DNA of 64,000 nt from CADEER01 sp965216585 (GTDB lineage Bacteria; Desulfobacterota; Binatia; HRBIN30; CADEER01). The notes under the pieces were generated by a model, which did no database searches, was not told where the DNA came from, and saw nothing but the letters and a program-made list of their open reading frames with translations. Location: contig CBDCGC010000003.1 of the NCBI GenBank assembly GCA_965216585.1, positions 2,108,001-2,172,000 of the forward strand, read 5' to 3'. A program made the translations under genes and the position numbers. Positions 53,298 through 62,596 of the stretch are shown in pieces (the first letter of the stretch is position 1; each line of letters opens with the position of its first letter).

Positions 53298-55505
53298 GTG
53301 CCGATGCGAGTCGAAGAGACGGTGTCGGGCTCCTGGCGACGCAGGTTGCGCTACCTCGTCGTCCCCATCCTGGTGTCCTTGATGCTCGGGTGTTCGTCCG
53401 ACGATTCGCCGCCGCAACGAGTGAGCTGGAGCGTCAGCGAGAGTTCAAATCAGGTCGTCATCGACAACGGTGCGGTACTCCTCACGATTACACTCGACCC
53501 CTTCCGCTACGACGGCTCGGCTGAACATCGCCAGAGCTTCTTGGCGCAAGAGTCCGGCCTCTACATCGTGCGCGACGGAGTTTCACTGGACGTTGCGACG
53601 GCAACCCTGTCGGCGACGGAGAACGAATCGGTTGCCTTCGACGTCACCTTCGCCGACGGCTCGACGGGGGCCGTCGACCTCGAATCGAACGGGCGGGCCG
53701 ATTCGATCAAGCTCAGGCTACGACCGCACGATCTCACCGGCGTCTCTGCCTGGGGCGAGCGCTTCGCCTCACCAGCGGACGAGTTGATCTACGGTTTGAC
53801 CGAACGCATCACCGACGACGTATTCGATTCCGAGATCTTCCCGGCCGAAGTGGGGTCGCTGAACCGAAAGGGCGAAGCGGTATCCATGTGGGTGACGCCG
53901 ACCATGTCGGGCTACGTTCCTTTCCATCAATCATCGCGCGGCTACGGTGTCCTCGTCGACGGTTTCATGCCGGGCCGTTACGATGTCGGTGCCAGCGATC
54001 CCGGCGTCGTGCGTTTTGAGTTCGAGTGGGACCCCGACTCCGCTCACGCCGGATACAATCTCTTCGCCGGCCCCGGTCACACCGAGATCGTCGATGCCTA
54101 CTACGCCCTCACCGGACGGCCGCCGTTGCCGCCGCGGCACGTCTTTCGCCACTGGCGCGGCATCGACGTCCACCCGATCGACACTCCCATCGACGTCCAC
54201 GGTATCGCCATCAACTCCACTGCGGCGATGGATCTCGCCATCTACGAAGAGCACGGAGTTCCGCCGGGAAACTACCGCTTCGATCGACCGTGGACGGTCG
54301 GCGACCTCGGCTTCGAGCAGTGGACCTTCGATCCACAGCGCTTTCCCAACGCCGAAGAGATGTTGGCCATTCTCGAGCAACGCGGTTGGCACATGCATGT
54401 GTTCACCGCCCCGTGGGCGTTGGGAAGACTGGGCGACGAAGCCGAAGAGATGGGTTACCTCGCTCCCAACAGCGACCGCGGCTCGGCCTCGGTGGTGTTC
54501 GGCGTCTCCGTCGACTTCACCAATGCCGATGCCGTCGCCTGGTACAAGGGAAACGTTCTCGACTTTCTCGCTGGGCCGGAAGGTCGCTACATCGACGGCT
54601 TCGTCATGGACCGCGCCGACGAGCGCGACGTACGCAGCAACCTCGACGACATATGGTTCGACGGCCGCAACGGCCGCCAGATCCACAACTGGTATCCCGT
54701 CGCCTACGCCCGCATCTACCGCGAGATCATCGACGAGGCGCGACCGCGCGACGGCTACCTGCTGGCGCGCGCCGGTTACACCGGCTCGCAAGCCTACGTC
54801 ATGCGCTGGGGTGGCGACACGCACGGCCGCGACGGCTTTGCCATCCCCGAGGTCGAGTTTACGCCGGAAGAGTCGCCGTCGACCGATCTCGGCCTGCGCT
54901 CGGTATTGATCAGCGTCCAGCGTGCGGCGTTCATGGGTACGCCGTTCTGGGGTAGCGACATCGGCGGCTACAACGGCTGGCTGGATCGCGAAGTCTACGC
55001 GCGCTGGATTCAGGTCGGCTTCGCCAGCCCGCTGATGCGCTTCCACGGGCGCGACGACTCGCCGTGGAACGCGCCGCCGGACGACACTTTCGATCAGGAG
55101 CTGATGGACATCTACCGCGGCTACATCCAACTACGCCACGCCATGAACGACTACCTCGTCGCGGCGGCGCGACAGGCCGTCGAAAGCGGGCTACCGATGG
55201 TTCGCCCGCTGGTCTTTCGCTGGCCGGCTGAGCAAGGCGCTCGCGATCGCTGGGACCAGTGGATGCTCGGAGACGACTTATTGGTCGCGCCGCTGTGGAG
55301 GAGCGGCGCGCGAGACCGCACGGTGTGGATTCCCCCCGGCGAGTGGGTCGACTTCTGGAATCGCCGTTCGATCGTCGAGGGGCCGGTCGAAATCGTCGCC
55401 AGCGCGCCTCTGGCAAAGCTGCCGATGTGGTGCCGACCGGGTTCGCCACTCCTCGATCTCGACATCGACGCCGCGCTCGCGTCTCGACTTGCACTCAACG
55501 GCTGA
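53298..55505 (+). CDS. GH31 alpha-glycosidase lipoprotein
   Basis: 735 residues. Lipobox LMLGC with Cys32, so it is membrane-attached outside the cytoplasm. GH31 layout: an N-terminal beta domain, then the barrel from about 260 (RPPLPPRHVFRHW). The nucleophile Asp is in YIDGFVMDRADE, the acid/base Asp in YVMRWGGDTHG, and GTPFWGSDIGGY follows. The C-terminal beta part has LLVAPLWRSGARDRTVWIPPGEWVDFW. It hydrolyses alpha-linked glucosides or related sugars. Confidence 0.93.
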   Translation: MPMRVEETVSGSWRRRLRYLVVPILVSLMLGCSSDDSPPQRVSWSVSESSNQVVIDNGAVLLTITLDPFRYDGSAEHRQSFLAQESGLYIVRDGVSLDVATATLSATENESVAFDVTFADGSTGAVDLESNGRADSIKLRLRPHDLTGVSAWGERFASPADELIYGLTERITDDVFDSEIFPAEVGSLNRKGEAVSMWVTPTMSGYVPFHQSSRGYGVLVDGFMPGRYDVGASDPGVVRFEFEWDPDSAHAGYNLFAGPGHTEIVDAYYALTGRPPLPPRHVFRHWRGIDVHPIDTPIDVHGIAINSTAAMDLAIYEEHGVPPGNYRFDRPWTVGDLGFEQWTFDPQRFPNAEEMLAILEQRGWHMHVFTAPWALGRLGDEAEEMGYLAPNSDRGSASVVFGVSVDFTNADAVAWYKGNVLDFLAGPEGRYIDGFVMDRADERDVRSNLDDIWFDGRNGRQIHNWYPVAYARIYREIIDEARPRDGYLLARAGYTGSQAYVMRWGGDTHGRDGFAIPEVEFTPEESPSTDLGLRSVLISVQRAAFMGTPFWGSDIGGYNGWLDREVYARWIQVGFASPLMRFHGRDDSPWNAPPDDTFDQELMDIYRGYIQLRHAMNDYLVAAARQAVESGLPMVRPLVFRWPAEQGARDRWDQWMLGDDLLVAPLWRSGARDRTVWIPPGEWVDFWNRRSIVEGPVEIVASAPLAKLPMWCRPGSPLLDLDIDAALASRLALNG

Positions 55506-55616
55506 AGCCACTCTTCGATGATTCTCGCTCTCCTCGCGGCCATCAACGTCCTCGCCCTCGCCGACATCGAGACGGCAAAGGGCTTTTGCGCCGCCTTGAT
55601 CGGCCTGTGATCCACC

Positions 55617-56960
55617 TCACTCGCGCAACTGCTTGTAGCGTTCGCTGCTCAGCGGCTGGCCGGTGACGTCGACTCTCATCGGCACCTTGTATTTCTCCAA
55701 GCGCTCCAAACACGCTTCACGCACGCGCCGCTGGACTTCCTTTTCATCCTCTTCTTCGACAGTGCGCACGCGGGCGCGAACGATCTGTCCCAGCAATCGA
55801 TTCGATTCGCCAAAGACGACGACTTCTCGAATGTTGGCGAGCCCGGCAATCACTCCCTCGACTTCGGCTGGATGGACTTTCTGGCCGCCGACGTTGATGA
55901 CGTCGGAATCGCGACCGAGGAAGCGAAAGAAGTCACCGTCGACTTCCACCAGATCGCCGGTTTTGAACCAGCCGTCTTCGGTGAACGGACTGTCTGCGTT
56001 GAGGTAGCCGAGCATGCTCGACTCGGCCTTGATCTGCAGCATCCCACCGACCACCCGGGTCTGGTAGCCCTCGCCGCCGAGTCGCACCCAAAGCGAATCC
56101 GAGTCTCGCGACTTCGAGCGCAGCGTCCCCACTTCGGAGGTCCCGTACTTCTGCATCAAAGTCACCCCGGGGAACATCTCTCGGCAGCGCCGCAGGGTCT
56201 CCGCCGGCATCATCTCGGCACCGTAGGTGACGATCTTCAGCGACGAGAGATCGTGGCGCCGCCAGGTTCCGCTGAGCGCCAGGAGATTCAGAAACGCCGG
56301 TGCGCCGGGGAGCACTTCGACCCGGTGCCGTTCGATTGCCCGGCACACACCTTCAGGCGTTCGATCCGCCGCGACGACCAGACAACTGCCGTTGGCGAGA
56401 GAGTAGAGAGCCGTGTCGATGCCGCCAATGTGGTCGAAGAGCAGCAACGCCAAGGTGCGATGACAGAGGCGGCGGCGGCGGTACTTGCGCAACAAGCGCG
56501 TCAGATCGTGCACGACGCCTTTCGGCTCACCGGCGGCTCCGGAAGAAAAGAGGATCAGCCCGGGGTGCTGGGCGAGTTGTAACTCGCGCAGCAGCGGGTG
56601 CGCGGCTTGCACCGCCAGCGTCTCGACCGCGGGACGACCGTCCTCGCCAAAACGCAGATGTGCACCGACCTGTGCCAGGGCCGCAAAATCGCCGGCACTG
56701 CGCTCCGAGGTCGGAGCAATGGGAACGACGACGTCACCGCGTTCGATGAGACACAGGACCGCCGCAATCGCATGGGGCGAAAAATCGGCATGCACCATGA
56801 CCACCGAAGCGGGCGGCAACCGCTTCGCGAATCGCTCGCGATCCGCGTCGATACGCTCGAGCAACCAAGCGTACGAATACGAATCATCGCGATAGACGAA
56901 GGCTTCCTCCCCTCGTTTCTCGCCGAACACCTCACGCAGGAAGTCGATGTGGCCCGACAT
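55617..56960 (-). CDS. AMP-dependent acyl ligase
   Basis: 447 residues, short for the family. Adenylation motifs: ILFSSGAAGEPKGVVHD (A3), VTYGAEMMP (A4), LMQKYGTSEVG (A5), GWFKTGDLVEVDGDFFRFLGRDSDVINVGGQKVHPAEVE (A7-A8) and a C-terminal Lys in SSERYKQLRE where the catalytic Lys is expected. It likely activates a carboxylic acid and loads it onto the ACP encoded two genes upstream. Starts the run ligase-SDR-ACP-methyltransferase on the minus strand. Confidence 0.9.
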   Translation of the reverse strand: MSGHIDFLREVFGEKRGEEAFVYRDDSYSYAWLLERIDADRERFAKRLPPASVVMVHADFSPHAIAAVLCLIERGDVVVPIAPTSERSAGDFAALAQVGAHLRFGEDGRPAVETLAVQAAHPLLRELQLAQHPGLILFSSGAAGEPKGVVHDLTRLLRKYRRRRLCHRTLALLLFDHIGGIDTALYSLANGSCLVVAADRTPEGVCRAIERHRVEVLPGAPAFLNLLALSGTWRRHDLSSLKIVTYGAEMMPAETLRRCREMFPGVTLMQKYGTSEVGTLRSKSRDSDSLWVRLGGEGYQTRVVGGMLQIKAESSMLGYLNADSPFTEDGWFKTGDLVEVDGDFFRFLGRDSDVINVGGQKVHPAEVEGVIAGLANIREVVVFGESNRLLGQIVRARVRTVEEEDEKEVQRRVREACLERLEKYKVPMRVDVTGQPLSSERYKQLRE

Positions 56961-56969
56961 CCCGACCGC

Positions 56970-57674
56970 CTACACACCGCCGAGATAGATGACCTGCGAC
57001 GTAACGAAATCGCTCTCGGGACGGATGAAAAAGTCGATCACGTTGGCAATGTCCGCAAACGTGCCGTAGCGCCCGATCGGATGCCTTGCCAGCAGCGCTT
57101 CCATCTTTTGCGCAGCGACCGAGCGGATCAGATCGGTTTGCACCGGCGTCGGGCCGACTGCGTTGACGGTAATCCCCAGATCGGCGACCTCGCGGGCGAG
57201 GATTCGCGTCAAGCTGACGACAGCCGCCTTGGATGCCGCATAAGCCGCCTCGCCCTCCAGATCGAGGGGTGTCGCCACTGTCGACATGTTGACGATGCGG
57301 CCCGGCTTCTTGCCGGCGGCAATCAGCTTGACCGCTTCGCGGCAGCAAGTGAACGTACCGAGCACGTTGGTTTCCATGATCCGCCGCACCGTGCTGGTCG
57401 GTGTCAGGACGAAGTGATTCATCGAGGCGATGCCGGCGTTGTTGATGAGAACGTCGAGGCCGCCCAGATCACCGCGCAGCGCGCCAAAGAGCTCGATCAT
57501 CGCCTTCTCGTCGCAGACGTCGGCCTCGTAGTGGCGATAGCGCTCGTGTTCGAAGTCGCTTGCGCTCCGGCTACACCCGGCAACCGAGAAGCCCCTCTCG
57601 CAGTAGTACTCGACCAGGAAACGCCCAATCCCCTTGCGCGCTCCCGTCACCATCATGGCGCGGCCGTCAGCCAC
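56970..57674 (-). CDS. Short-chain dehydrogenase (FabG-like)
   Basis: 234 residues. MMVTGARKGIGRFL, LINNAGIASM, the catalytic Ser in VNMSTVATP and YAASKAAVVSLTR. The ending VTSQVIYLGGV is FabG-like. It probably reduces a beta-keto acyl-ACP or oxidises an alcohol. Its start overlaps the ACP stop by eight bases. Confidence 0.92.
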   Translation of the reverse strand: MADGRAMMVTGARKGIGRFLVEYYCERGFSVAGCSRSASDFEHERYRHYEADVCDEKAMIELFGALRGDLGGLDVLINNAGIASMNHFVLTPTSTVRRIMETNVLGTFTCCREAVKLIAAGKKPGRIVNMSTVATPLDLEGEAAYAASKAAVVSLTRILAREVADLGITVNAVGPTPVQTDLIRSVAAQKMEALLARHPIGRYGTFADIANVIDFFIRPESDFVTSQVIYLGGV

Positions 57675-57987
57675 TGCCCACTTCCCCGATCAAGCCGGCA
57701 GCATACGCCGCCAGAGATCCGACCGTAGAGAAATGGCTGTGCGCTTCCGACATCGCTCGATCGTCGCTGATGCTCACGTTGCAGCCGGTCGCCGTCGCGA
57801 TCTCCATTTCGTAGAGAACGATCAAGCGCACCAGGTCGATGGACTCGAGCCCCTCTTCACCACCGAAGAGGTGAGCTTCCGGCGCCTTGGTGAGCTGCTT
57901 GCCGTCGTCGAGATCGCGGTTGAGCTCGTCGATGACCGTGTAGAGCGCTTCCAGCGCTGCGTCACTGCTCTTCGTCGACTCGCTCAT
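57667..57987 (-). CDS. Acyl carrier protein
   Basis: 106 residues from the ATG at 57987 (GAGGAG upstream). The phosphopantetheine Ser is in GGEEGLESIDLVRLIVLYE, the usual carrier-protein pattern. Longer than a normal ACP by about 25 residues at the C-terminus. It sits between a ligase/SDR pair and a methyltransferase, so it should carry the intermediate. Confidence 0.85.
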   Translation of the reverse strand: MSESTKSSDAALEALYTVIDELNRDLDDGKQLTKAPEAHLFGGEEGLESIDLVRLIVLYEMEIATATGCNVSISDDRAMSEAHSHFSTVGSLAAYAAGLIGEVGSG

Positions 57988-58028
57988 ACAGGGCGTCTCC
58001 TCGCGTATTCCGAGAGATTTGGCAAACG

Positions 58029-58862
58029 TCACGCCACTTTCTCAGCAGACACCCAACCATAGCCGAGAATCTCATCGTTCCACATCGTCTCGAGGACGTC
58101 GCAGGCATCGCGAAACTCCTGCCACGCGGACTCGCCAATCAGAGAAATCACCTCGCTGCGGTTGCGATCGGCGTTCTCTCGCCAGCAGCGGAACGTCGGA
58201 CGCGCTCGCACGCTGACGTCCTCCGTTTCGATGCCGGAAAAACCGGCCTCCTCGAGCCAGTCTCCGTAGGTACTCAGAGTTTCCATCTTGGCTCGGCCAA
58301 AGACGCGGCGCAGCAGGTCGAATTCGCGGGCGCGCCGCACCACCTCGTCGATGGGAAGGTCGCGCTGGACGATGATGTCGCAGAGAACGAGACGTCCGTC
58401 TCGGACGAGAACACGGGCAGCTTCGCCGAGCATGGCCCGTTTGTCCGGCATCAGGTGAGATGACTCCATCACCCACACGCGATCGAAGGACGCATCGGCA
58501 AAGCCGTTGCGCATGCCGTCGCGCACTTCGAAGGCGACGCGGTCGCCATCCGCCGCCGACAGTCGTCGCGCCTCGGCGACTCCCGAAGCACTGGTGGAAA
58601 TTCCCGTCACCCGGCAGCCGACCTCGCGTGCCAGATAGCGCGCCGGTCCGCCAATGCCGCAGCCAACATCCAACACCCGATGCTCGCCCCGGATCCGTCC
58701 GAGCGACACCAGGCGCCGCGTTAGACCGAAGGTCGCATCATCGAGCTGCTGCCCTGGCGGATCGAAATAACCGTAGTGGAAGCTTTCCCCCATCAAGTAC
58801 CGCCACGCCTGGGTGACTCGGTCGTAGTGGGACTCTGGTGCATCCGATGGAATCTGCGACAT
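58029..58862 (-). CDS. SAM-dependent methyltransferase (tocopherol/sterol type)
   Basis: 277 residues. SAM-binding motif VLDVGCGIGGPARYLAREVG, then VTGIS, SFDRVWVMESSHLMPDK and VLVRDGRLVLCDI, typical of the Erg6/gamma-tocopherol/RebM-like group. It probably methylates a C or O atom of a lipid or secondary metabolite bound to or released from the ACP. Confidence 0.88.
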   Translation of the reverse strand: MSQIPSDAPESHYDRVTQAWRYLMGESFHYGYFDPPGQQLDDATFGLTRRLVSLGRIRGEHRVLDVGCGIGGPARYLAREVGCRVTGISTSASGVAEARRLSAADGDRVAFEVRDGMRNGFADASFDRVWVMESSHLMPDKRAMLGEAARVLVRDGRLVLCDIIVQRDLPIDEVVRRAREFDLLRRVFGRAKMETLSTYGDWLEEAGFSGIETEDVSVRARPTFRCWRENADRNRSEVISLIGESAWQEFRDACDVLETMWNDEILGYGWVSAEKVA

Positions 58863-58981
58863 TTTCTACACACTCGTTCGCAGAGCCAACAAGCCACGTG
58901 TGCAGAGCGCTTTCAAGAATCACCCTTTCGCCAGGCAGGCTCCGACTGGCAGTTGAGGCGGACGTCGAGTATGTGCGGGGA

Positions 58982-59374
58982 ATGGAAACGGCAACATCGG
59001 AAGCTACGCGACCGGCTGCGGATCGGCGGGTCTTTTGGTTCTTCGTCCTCTGCTACTCCCTGGTGCACTTCAACTTCGAGTACACGTTTTGGTTCACCGA
59101 CGGCTGGGGCATCTTCGGTAAGTACGCCGCGGCGTCGGACCCAGCCCAGCGTCTGCTGATCGCACAGCGGGTCTACTTCACCAAGGCGACCTGGATGATC
59201 GTCTTCTTCTGGCTGCAGTGCCTCGGCTTTTCGCTGCCGCGAGCAATGGCCTACTCGTTTCTACTCTACAGCGTCGAATTGTTGCTCTTCTTTCCGCCGC
59301 GCATCTATTCCTTTCTCAACCTTCTCCTGGCCGTCGCCATGGTGGTCGAAGACCGCAGGACCGGCGTTCGATGA
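58982..59374 (+). CDS. Small membrane protein of unknown function
   Basis: 130 residues with four predicted membrane segments (VFWFFVLCYSLVHFNFEYTFW, TWMIVFFWLQCLGF, AMAYSFLLYSVELLLFF, FLNLLLAVAMVV). No family recognised. Its stop overlaps the next start (ATGA). It is divergent from the methyltransferase, so the two arms may share a regulatory region. Confidence 0.65.
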   Translation: METATSEATRPAADRRVFWFFVLCYSLVHFNFEYTFWFTDGWGIFGKYAAASDPAQRLLIAQRVYFTKATWMIVFFWLQCLGFSLPRAMAYSFLLYSVELLLFFPPRIYSFLNLLLAVAMVVEDRRTGVR

Positions 59375-60081
59375 TCCTTCTGCGCGAATCGCACCGCGTC
59401 GCCGGCGCCAGAGAGGACGACTTCGAGGCGTCGATGCGCGACGAGTGGCTGCCGGCGCTGGCCAAGAGCGAAGACGCTCGCCTGCTCTACTACCTCAACC
59501 TGGCGCACGGCAGCGGCGAGTCCTATCGGGTCGTGACCTACACGCTCCTCAATGGTCATGCGTCCTGGGGCAGCTTGGTCGAAAGGGTCGACTCAGGCGA
59601 TCTGAAATCCCTGGCCGAAAAGCTCGACGGTATGCGCCACGACGTCGAAGCCAGCGCCTACGTGCCCCTACCGTGGTCGCCGGCGGGTGAGCTCGCTCCC
59701 GCCGACGTGCCGGCGGAGCCCGGCGAGCACGATCTGACGCTCTTCATGGAAGACACCGTCTGGCCTCACGAGGGGAAGCTGGAGGAGTACGTGCGCCGGG
59801 CCGGTGCCCACTACGCGGTCGAGTTCGACCGCCAGGCCTCGGGGCGCCCCCAGCTCCTCGAGATCCAGGCCGCCTATCGCACCGCATTCGGCAGCGGCCG
59901 GCGCCGCGAAGTCATCCTCTGGCAGAAGGTCGTGCAGCCAAAGGCGATGGTTGGCTTGTTGACGCGCGAAGTTCCCCAGGAGTACAAGACGCCCGGGCGC
60001 TGGATGCACGACGCCCTGGAAGTTCGCGACCAATGGAAGAGCCGCCTGCTGCGCACATCGAGCTGGTCGCCGCTCCACTGA
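59371..60081 (+). CDS. Two-domain NIPSNAP/dimeric alpha-beta barrel-like protein
   Basis: 236 residues. Each half looks like a dimeric alpha-beta barrel: an opening strand (MILLRESHRVAGAREDDFEA and DLTLFMEDTVWPHEGKLEEYV), helices, and a central strand (YRVVTYTLL and RREVILWQKVV). NIPSNAP-like proteins are often small-molecule binding or monooxygenase-like. No catalytic residue can be assigned. Confidence 0.6.
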   Translation: MILLRESHRVAGAREDDFEASMRDEWLPALAKSEDARLLYYLNLAHGSGESYRVVTYTLLNGHASWGSLVERVDSGDLKSLAEKLDGMRHDVEASAYVPLPWSPAGELAPADVPAEPGEHDLTLFMEDTVWPHEGKLEEYVRRAGAHYAVEFDRQASGRPQLLEIQAAYRTAFGSGRRREVILWQKVVQPKAMVGLLTREVPQEYKTPGRWMHDALEVRDQWKSRLLRTSSWSPLH

Positions 60082-60121
60082 GGCCGCGAACCAACCACAC
60101 CAACAAAAGGAAGAGCTAGAC

Positions 60122-60415
60122 ATGGCCGAAACTCCCGAAGAGCTCACCATCGCCTACGAAGACGAGGGAATCGAAACCGTCAAAGAGCTCGAAAAGGTGA
60201 TCCTGACCAAGGGTGCCTGGACGACGATCATCTTCCGCTACCAGGACTGGAACCGCCGCAAGGAGGAGTACAACCCGGAGAAGTACTCCATCCGTCGCTA
60301 CCAGAAACGCGACGGACAATATGTGCCGAAATCGAAGTTCAACATTTCCAGCAAGGACCAGGCGCGCGCCGTCATCGCCGCCCTGCAGGGCTGGGTGGGC
60401 GACGCCGAAGAGTGA
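60122..60415 (+). CDS. Conserved small protein, PC4/YdbC-like possibility
   Basis: 97 residues. The core TKGAWTTIIFRYQDWNRRKEE..YSIRRYQKRDGQYVPKSKFNIS..QARAVIAALQGW has the strand-strand-helix look of small nucleic-acid-binding proteins of the PC4 type. This is a fold impression only. It ends the plus-strand run that began at 58982. Confidence 0.55.
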   Translation: MAETPEELTIAYEDEGIETVKELEKVILTKGAWTTIIFRYQDWNRRKEEYNPEKYSIRRYQKRDGQYVPKSKFNISSKDQARAVIAALQGWVGDAEE

Positions 60416-60555
60416 AGCGATCGGTCGACGAAGTCTTCTCCTTTCTCACTTCTCTTGGCACCACGGGCTGCGTTTGTCCCGCTCGAGGCCGGCGGCCGCT
60501 GTCTGAGTTCAACATCGGAGTGCCGTGGAAGTTCGAACCTCCACGACGGTGAATG

Positions 60556-61377
60556 TCAGTCGAGCGAGCGGTCGACAAACGCAGTCACGGCGCTCAACAC
60601 TTCTTCGCGATTGGTTTCGTTGAACAGCTCGTGACGACCGCCAGCGTAGCTCAACGACTCGAATCGCCGGCCGCGAATTCTCTCCAACGTCGGTCGCGTC
60701 CGCTCGAGCGGCGTGATCTGATCAGCTTCACCGTGAATCCACAAAGTCGGCAGCGTCCCGAGGCCGGGACCCGCTGCGACTTCCTCGATAGTCGCCAGCA
60801 ACGACTCGACGGTGGGGCGCAGAAACGCCCCGTGCCACACCAGCGGGTCAGCGTCATAGTCGCGCCCCACCTTGGCATCGCGCGACAAGAGCGCGGAGTC
60901 GATCGGTGTGTGTGGAATCGGTTCCATCTCGAGCAGCGAGAGCAGGCCCGGATCCAAACCCAATGCAGGGGCGGACAGAACCAGCGCCGCCAACTCGGAG
61001 CCATGGACCTGGGCGTAGCGCGTCGCCACCAGGCCCCCCATCGAGTGTCCGATCAATACGAGAGGTAGGCCCAAGTGGTCCAAGCGAGCCCGCCGGGCGC
61101 TCAGGTGTAGGTCGTCCACCAAGTCGTCAAAGCGTTCGATGAGCACTCGTTGCCCATCGGACTCTCCGTGACCGCGATGGTCGGGCGCATAGACGGCGGC
61201 GGATCGACTGAGAAAATGATCGGCCACGTGGTGATAGCGGCCGACGTGTTCGCCGTAGCCATGCGAGAGCAGAACCACGAAGCGCGCTGCTTGACACGGC
61301 CAGATGCGCAAGGCGATTTTGCCAGCGCTTCCAGCCAATTGGTGGTTCTCAAAACTGGGATGCTGCACCTCTGCCAT
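60556..61377 (-). CDS. Alpha/beta hydrolase (monoacylglycerol lipase-like)
   Basis: 273 residues. LLSHGYGEHVGRYHHVADHF and YAPDHRGHGESDG are typical of the lipase/monoglyceride family. The nucleophile Ser is in LIGHSMGGLVATRYA, the Asp in WIHGEADQITP and the His in YAGGRHELFNE. Hydrolyses an ester, probably monoacylglycerol. Confidence 0.92.
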   Translation of the reverse strand: MAEVQHPSFENHQLAGSAGKIALRIWPCQAARFVVLLSHGYGEHVGRYHHVADHFLSRSAAVYAPDHRGHGESDGQRVLIERFDDLVDDLHLSARRARLDHLGLPLVLIGHSMGGLVATRYAQVHGSELAALVLSAPALGLDPGLLSLLEMEPIPHTPIDSALLSRDAKVGRDYDADPLVWHGAFLRPTVESLLATIEEVAAGPGLGTLPTLWIHGEADQITPLERTRPTLERIRGRRFESLSYAGGRHELFNETNREEVLSAVTAFVDRSLD

Positions 61378-61387
61378 GGACGACTAC

Positions 61388-62299
61388 CTACGACCTGCGC
61401 GCAATGTGCTGTCGCGGAAACGGCACCGAGTGCTCCCAGTCGGCGAGCAGGGCACGCAAAGCAGTTACCAAGAGCAATGGCTGATCGAGCATCACATGGT
61501 GACCGGCCAAGGGAATCTCCACCACCGGTGCAACACGACCGAGGGCATCGTACATGATGGCGCCGACCTCGGGCGTGACCAGTCCGTACTGCGAACGAAT
61601 CAACGCAACACGACCACTCACCCTGGGGAGGAGCTCGGCAGCATGCGAGCGAGAGACGGCGCCGAAGAGCTTGGGGTCGAACTTCCAGGACACGCCGCCC
61701 TCGACCGCACGCAGTGAGCGCTCGGCGACGTGGCGAAAGATGTGCGGCTGGTAGTGCTCCTGTGGCGGAATGGTTTTGAAGCGCTTGATCGCGGTTTCGA
61801 TGTCCGGATAGATTTTCGGCGCACCGAACGCCTTGCCCATCCGCGCCGCCTCTACTTCCGGATCCGCTCTTACGATCGGACTGTCGATCACGATCATGCC
61901 GGCGATGTCGGCGCCGGCCTTGACGGCCGTCGCCGTCGCCACGAAGCCGCCCATCGAATGGCCGATGACGACCGGCGGCCCCTCCATTCCAGCCCCTTCG
62001 ATGACCGCCAGGATCTCATCCGTCCAGTGATCGACACTGTATTGCGGGCGGCGGCCGCTTTCGCCGTGTCCGGATAGATCGAGGGCTACGACTCGGTACT
62101 GCGGAAAGAGCGGTGCAATGAAGCTCCACCAATGGGCATGTCCGGCGCCGCCGTGCACCAGCACCAAGCCCGGCTGGTCGCTCTTGCCCCACATCATCCG
62201 ATGGATCTCGCAGCCGTCGACCTCAAGGCGATCTTCTTCGAACGGCGCAGCAAAGGCCTCGGTCAGCCAAGACGGCGCTGCTGTAGAAGGCTCGGGCAT
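61388..62299 (-). CDS. Alpha/beta hydrolase
   Basis: 303 residues. Oxyanion motif LVHGGAGHAHWW, LDLSGHGESGRRPQY, nucleophile Ser in VIGHSMGGFVATATAV, and the His in IPLAGHHVMLDQP. It resembles general esterases or C-C hydrolases. It lies 10 bases from the second hydrolase, on the same strand. Confidence 0.9.
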   Translation of the reverse strand: MPEPSTAAPSWLTEAFAAPFEEDRLEVDGCEIHRMMWGKSDQPGLVLVHGGAGHAHWWSFIAPLFPQYRVVALDLSGHGESGRRPQYSVDHWTDEILAVIEGAGMEGPPVVIGHSMGGFVATATAVKAGADIAGMIVIDSPIVRADPEVEAARMGKAFGAPKIYPDIETAIKRFKTIPPQEHYQPHIFRHVAERSLRAVEGGVSWKFDPKLFGAVSRSHAAELLPRVSGRVALIRSQYGLVTPEVGAIMYDALGRVAPVVEIPLAGHHVMLDQPLLLVTALRALLADWEHSVPFPRQHIARRS

Positions 62300-62361
62300 C
62301 TGCGCACACCATGTCGATCGAACGCCAACGAGGCAAGCACCCGGCCGGACATGGACAATCC

Positions 62362-62551
62362 AGCCTCAAAGAAAAAGTAGTCCGCGAGGGAGAACGCGTC
62401 AGAGAGTGCCATCTGCGGCCGAGCACAGCTTTCGGCAAGCGGAGTGTAGTCCACTACATGAGCATTGCCGAGGGCGAGCACGGCCGCAGATGGCACTCTC
62501 TGACGCGAGCTCGTGGCGTTTCTCGCCGTGGACTATTTTCTCTTTGAGGCT
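62362..62551. mobile_element. MITE-like element, copy 2
   Basis: 190 bases, the reverse complement of the element at 37103-37294. Terminal repeats AGCCTCAAAG..CTTTGAGGCT are kept, as are the palindromic halves CATCTGCGGCCG. It fills most of the 300-base gap between two genes and carries no open frame of its own. Confidence 0.8.
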
Positions 62552-62596
62552 AGGGCGAGTGGGAATCGTCGATCGCAAACCGGTGAGAATAGGTTG

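Noticed and set aside
62223..62547. Short frames inside the second MITE-like element
   Set aside because: Palindromic non-coding repeat; the frames mirror each other and match no protein.
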